Origin: Psychromonas sp.
GTDB lineage: Bacteria; Pseudomonadota; Gammaproteobacteria; Enterobacterales; Psychromonadaceae
Length of the DNA: 6,338 nucleotides
Assembly (NCBI GenBank): GCA_023145575.1
Contig: JAGLDN010000178.1
Span: forward strand, 1-6,338
Reading direction: 5' to 3'
The notes beneath the pieces were generated by a model. That model saw nothing but the letters and a program-made list of their open reading frames with translations, ran no database searches and was not told where the DNA came from. Numbering within the stretch: the first letter of the stretch is position 1; each line of letters begins with the position of its first letter. Position numbers and translations under genes: made by a program. Below are positions 5,800 through 6,338 of this stretch, in pieces.

Positions 5800-6338
5800 G
5801 TGGGCAAAAGTATTATATAAAAATATAACTCAAAAATCACCTTTTTTATTAATATTAATTTTAATAAGATAGATTTTCTATGTGAGATTTCTAATTGTGC
5901 CATCAATGCTGAGTTAGTTAGGTCATATAATCCCGAAATACGGAAGATGTATAAACTCTCAAGTGATTAACTTTGTTAATGATTTAAAAAAATTAGCGCA
6001 TTATCCAAGTTGACGATACAAAAAAAAGAATGTTTTGTTCTAATGATTCAATTAACGACTTTATAACGTCTAAAATGAAAAATACACATCTTGCACCCGA
6101 TAGAATATATATTTATTGTTCACCACAATTTAGGAGCCTATGCTACATACTTTGGACCCGTTGCAAATAAACAATAGTAACCAATTTAAATTTTATAGTG
6201 GGTAAAGCAACATTAGCCACAATTGAAAAGTACTTGTGCAATAACGTCGTTATATATCCATGTGACGCAAAAGTGCAAATTCAGCAAGGGAGATTGTACC
6301 AAGGTGCTAGGCATAAAATTGCCCTCTCGATGATTAAC
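5800..6338 (+). pseudogene. Decayed plus-strand gene, partial, identity unknown
   Basis: After the strong ribosome site, GTG at 5800 opens a frame that stops at TAA 5818, then stays open in the same frame for 50 codons (5821-5970; includes CEISNCAINAELVRSYNPEI). A second frame stays open to the TGA at 6011-6013 (includes NFVNDLKKLAHYPS). A third frame runs from 5997 to the window end with a single TAA at 6168-6170; its last part includes GKATLATIEKYLCNNV and RLYQGARHKIALSM. One gene with two premature stops and two frameshifts would explain this chain. I do not recognise the product. Chance openness in AT-rich DNA is the main alternative, and the true extent beyond 6338 is unknown. Confidence 0.28.

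Larger units (their letters stand above)
5605..6338. other. Gene-poor spacer upstream of rplM
   Basis: No intact gene is visible. On the minus strand the first 75 bases hold the rplM leader and promoter. On the plus strand there are a 7-bp inverted repeat (5725-5744), a hairpin enclosing a strong Shine-Dalgarno (5772-5793), and a broken reading frame that runs out of the window (5800-6338). In E. coli, zapE lies upstream of rplM on the same strand; I see no minus-strand trace of it here. Confidence 0.55.

Noticed and set aside
6198..6338. Resemblance of the last plus-strand segment to the ZapE C-terminal region (the LYQG-x-RH motif)
   Set aside because: The orientation is opposite to the usual zapE next to rplM, the preceding 1 kb expected for ZapE is absent, and the match rests on a few residues.

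Overview
The window carries five intact genes, all on the minus strand. In transcription order they are rplM (L13), rpsI (S9), petA (Rieske protein), petB (cytochrome b) and petC (cytochrome c1). This rplM-rpsI-petABC order, the PVWY form of the Qo motif in PetB, and the L13 and S9 C-termini point to a gammaproteobacterium. By recalled sequence resemblance it sits near Shewanella, Psychromonas, Moritella, Colwellia or Vibrio. The species cannot be named from this sequence alone.

Layout, left to right. Positions 1-832 hold no intact gene; there is a cluster of four perfect hairpins and a short coding-like fragment on the plus strand. Positions 833-3434 hold petC, petB and petA as a tight operon with one-base start/stop overlaps. 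Positions 3435-4770 are 1.3 kb without a convincing gene; they contain a 43-bp perfect tandem duplication, a terminator with no gene feeding it, two weak small ORFs, and the rpsI terminator. Positions 4771-5604 hold rpsI and rplM with a likely promoter upstream. Positions 5605-6338 hold no intact gene; on the plus strand there is a very strong Shine-Dalgarno inside a hairpin, followed by what looks like a decayed reading frame that leaves the window.

L13 and S9 serve the 50S and 30S ribosomal subunits. PetABC together form the minimal bacterial cytochrome bc1 complex, which oxidises quinol, reduces a c-type cytochrome and pumps charge. All five proteins are full length with their key residues intact, so aerobic or other bc1-dependent respiration appears to be maintained.

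The unusual part is the rest. The five genes cover about 3.42 kb of 6.34 kb (54%), and the three large spacers are AT-rich, full of stops and studded with inverted repeats and coding-like scraps. sspA/sspB, the usual genes after petC in relatives, are not recognisable within the 832 bases available. This pattern fits a genome losing genes, as in a host-associated bacterium, but that is inference. I found no convincing new multi-gene system; the best leads are the Shine-Dalgarno hairpin at 5772-5793 and the hairpin cluster at 423-544.
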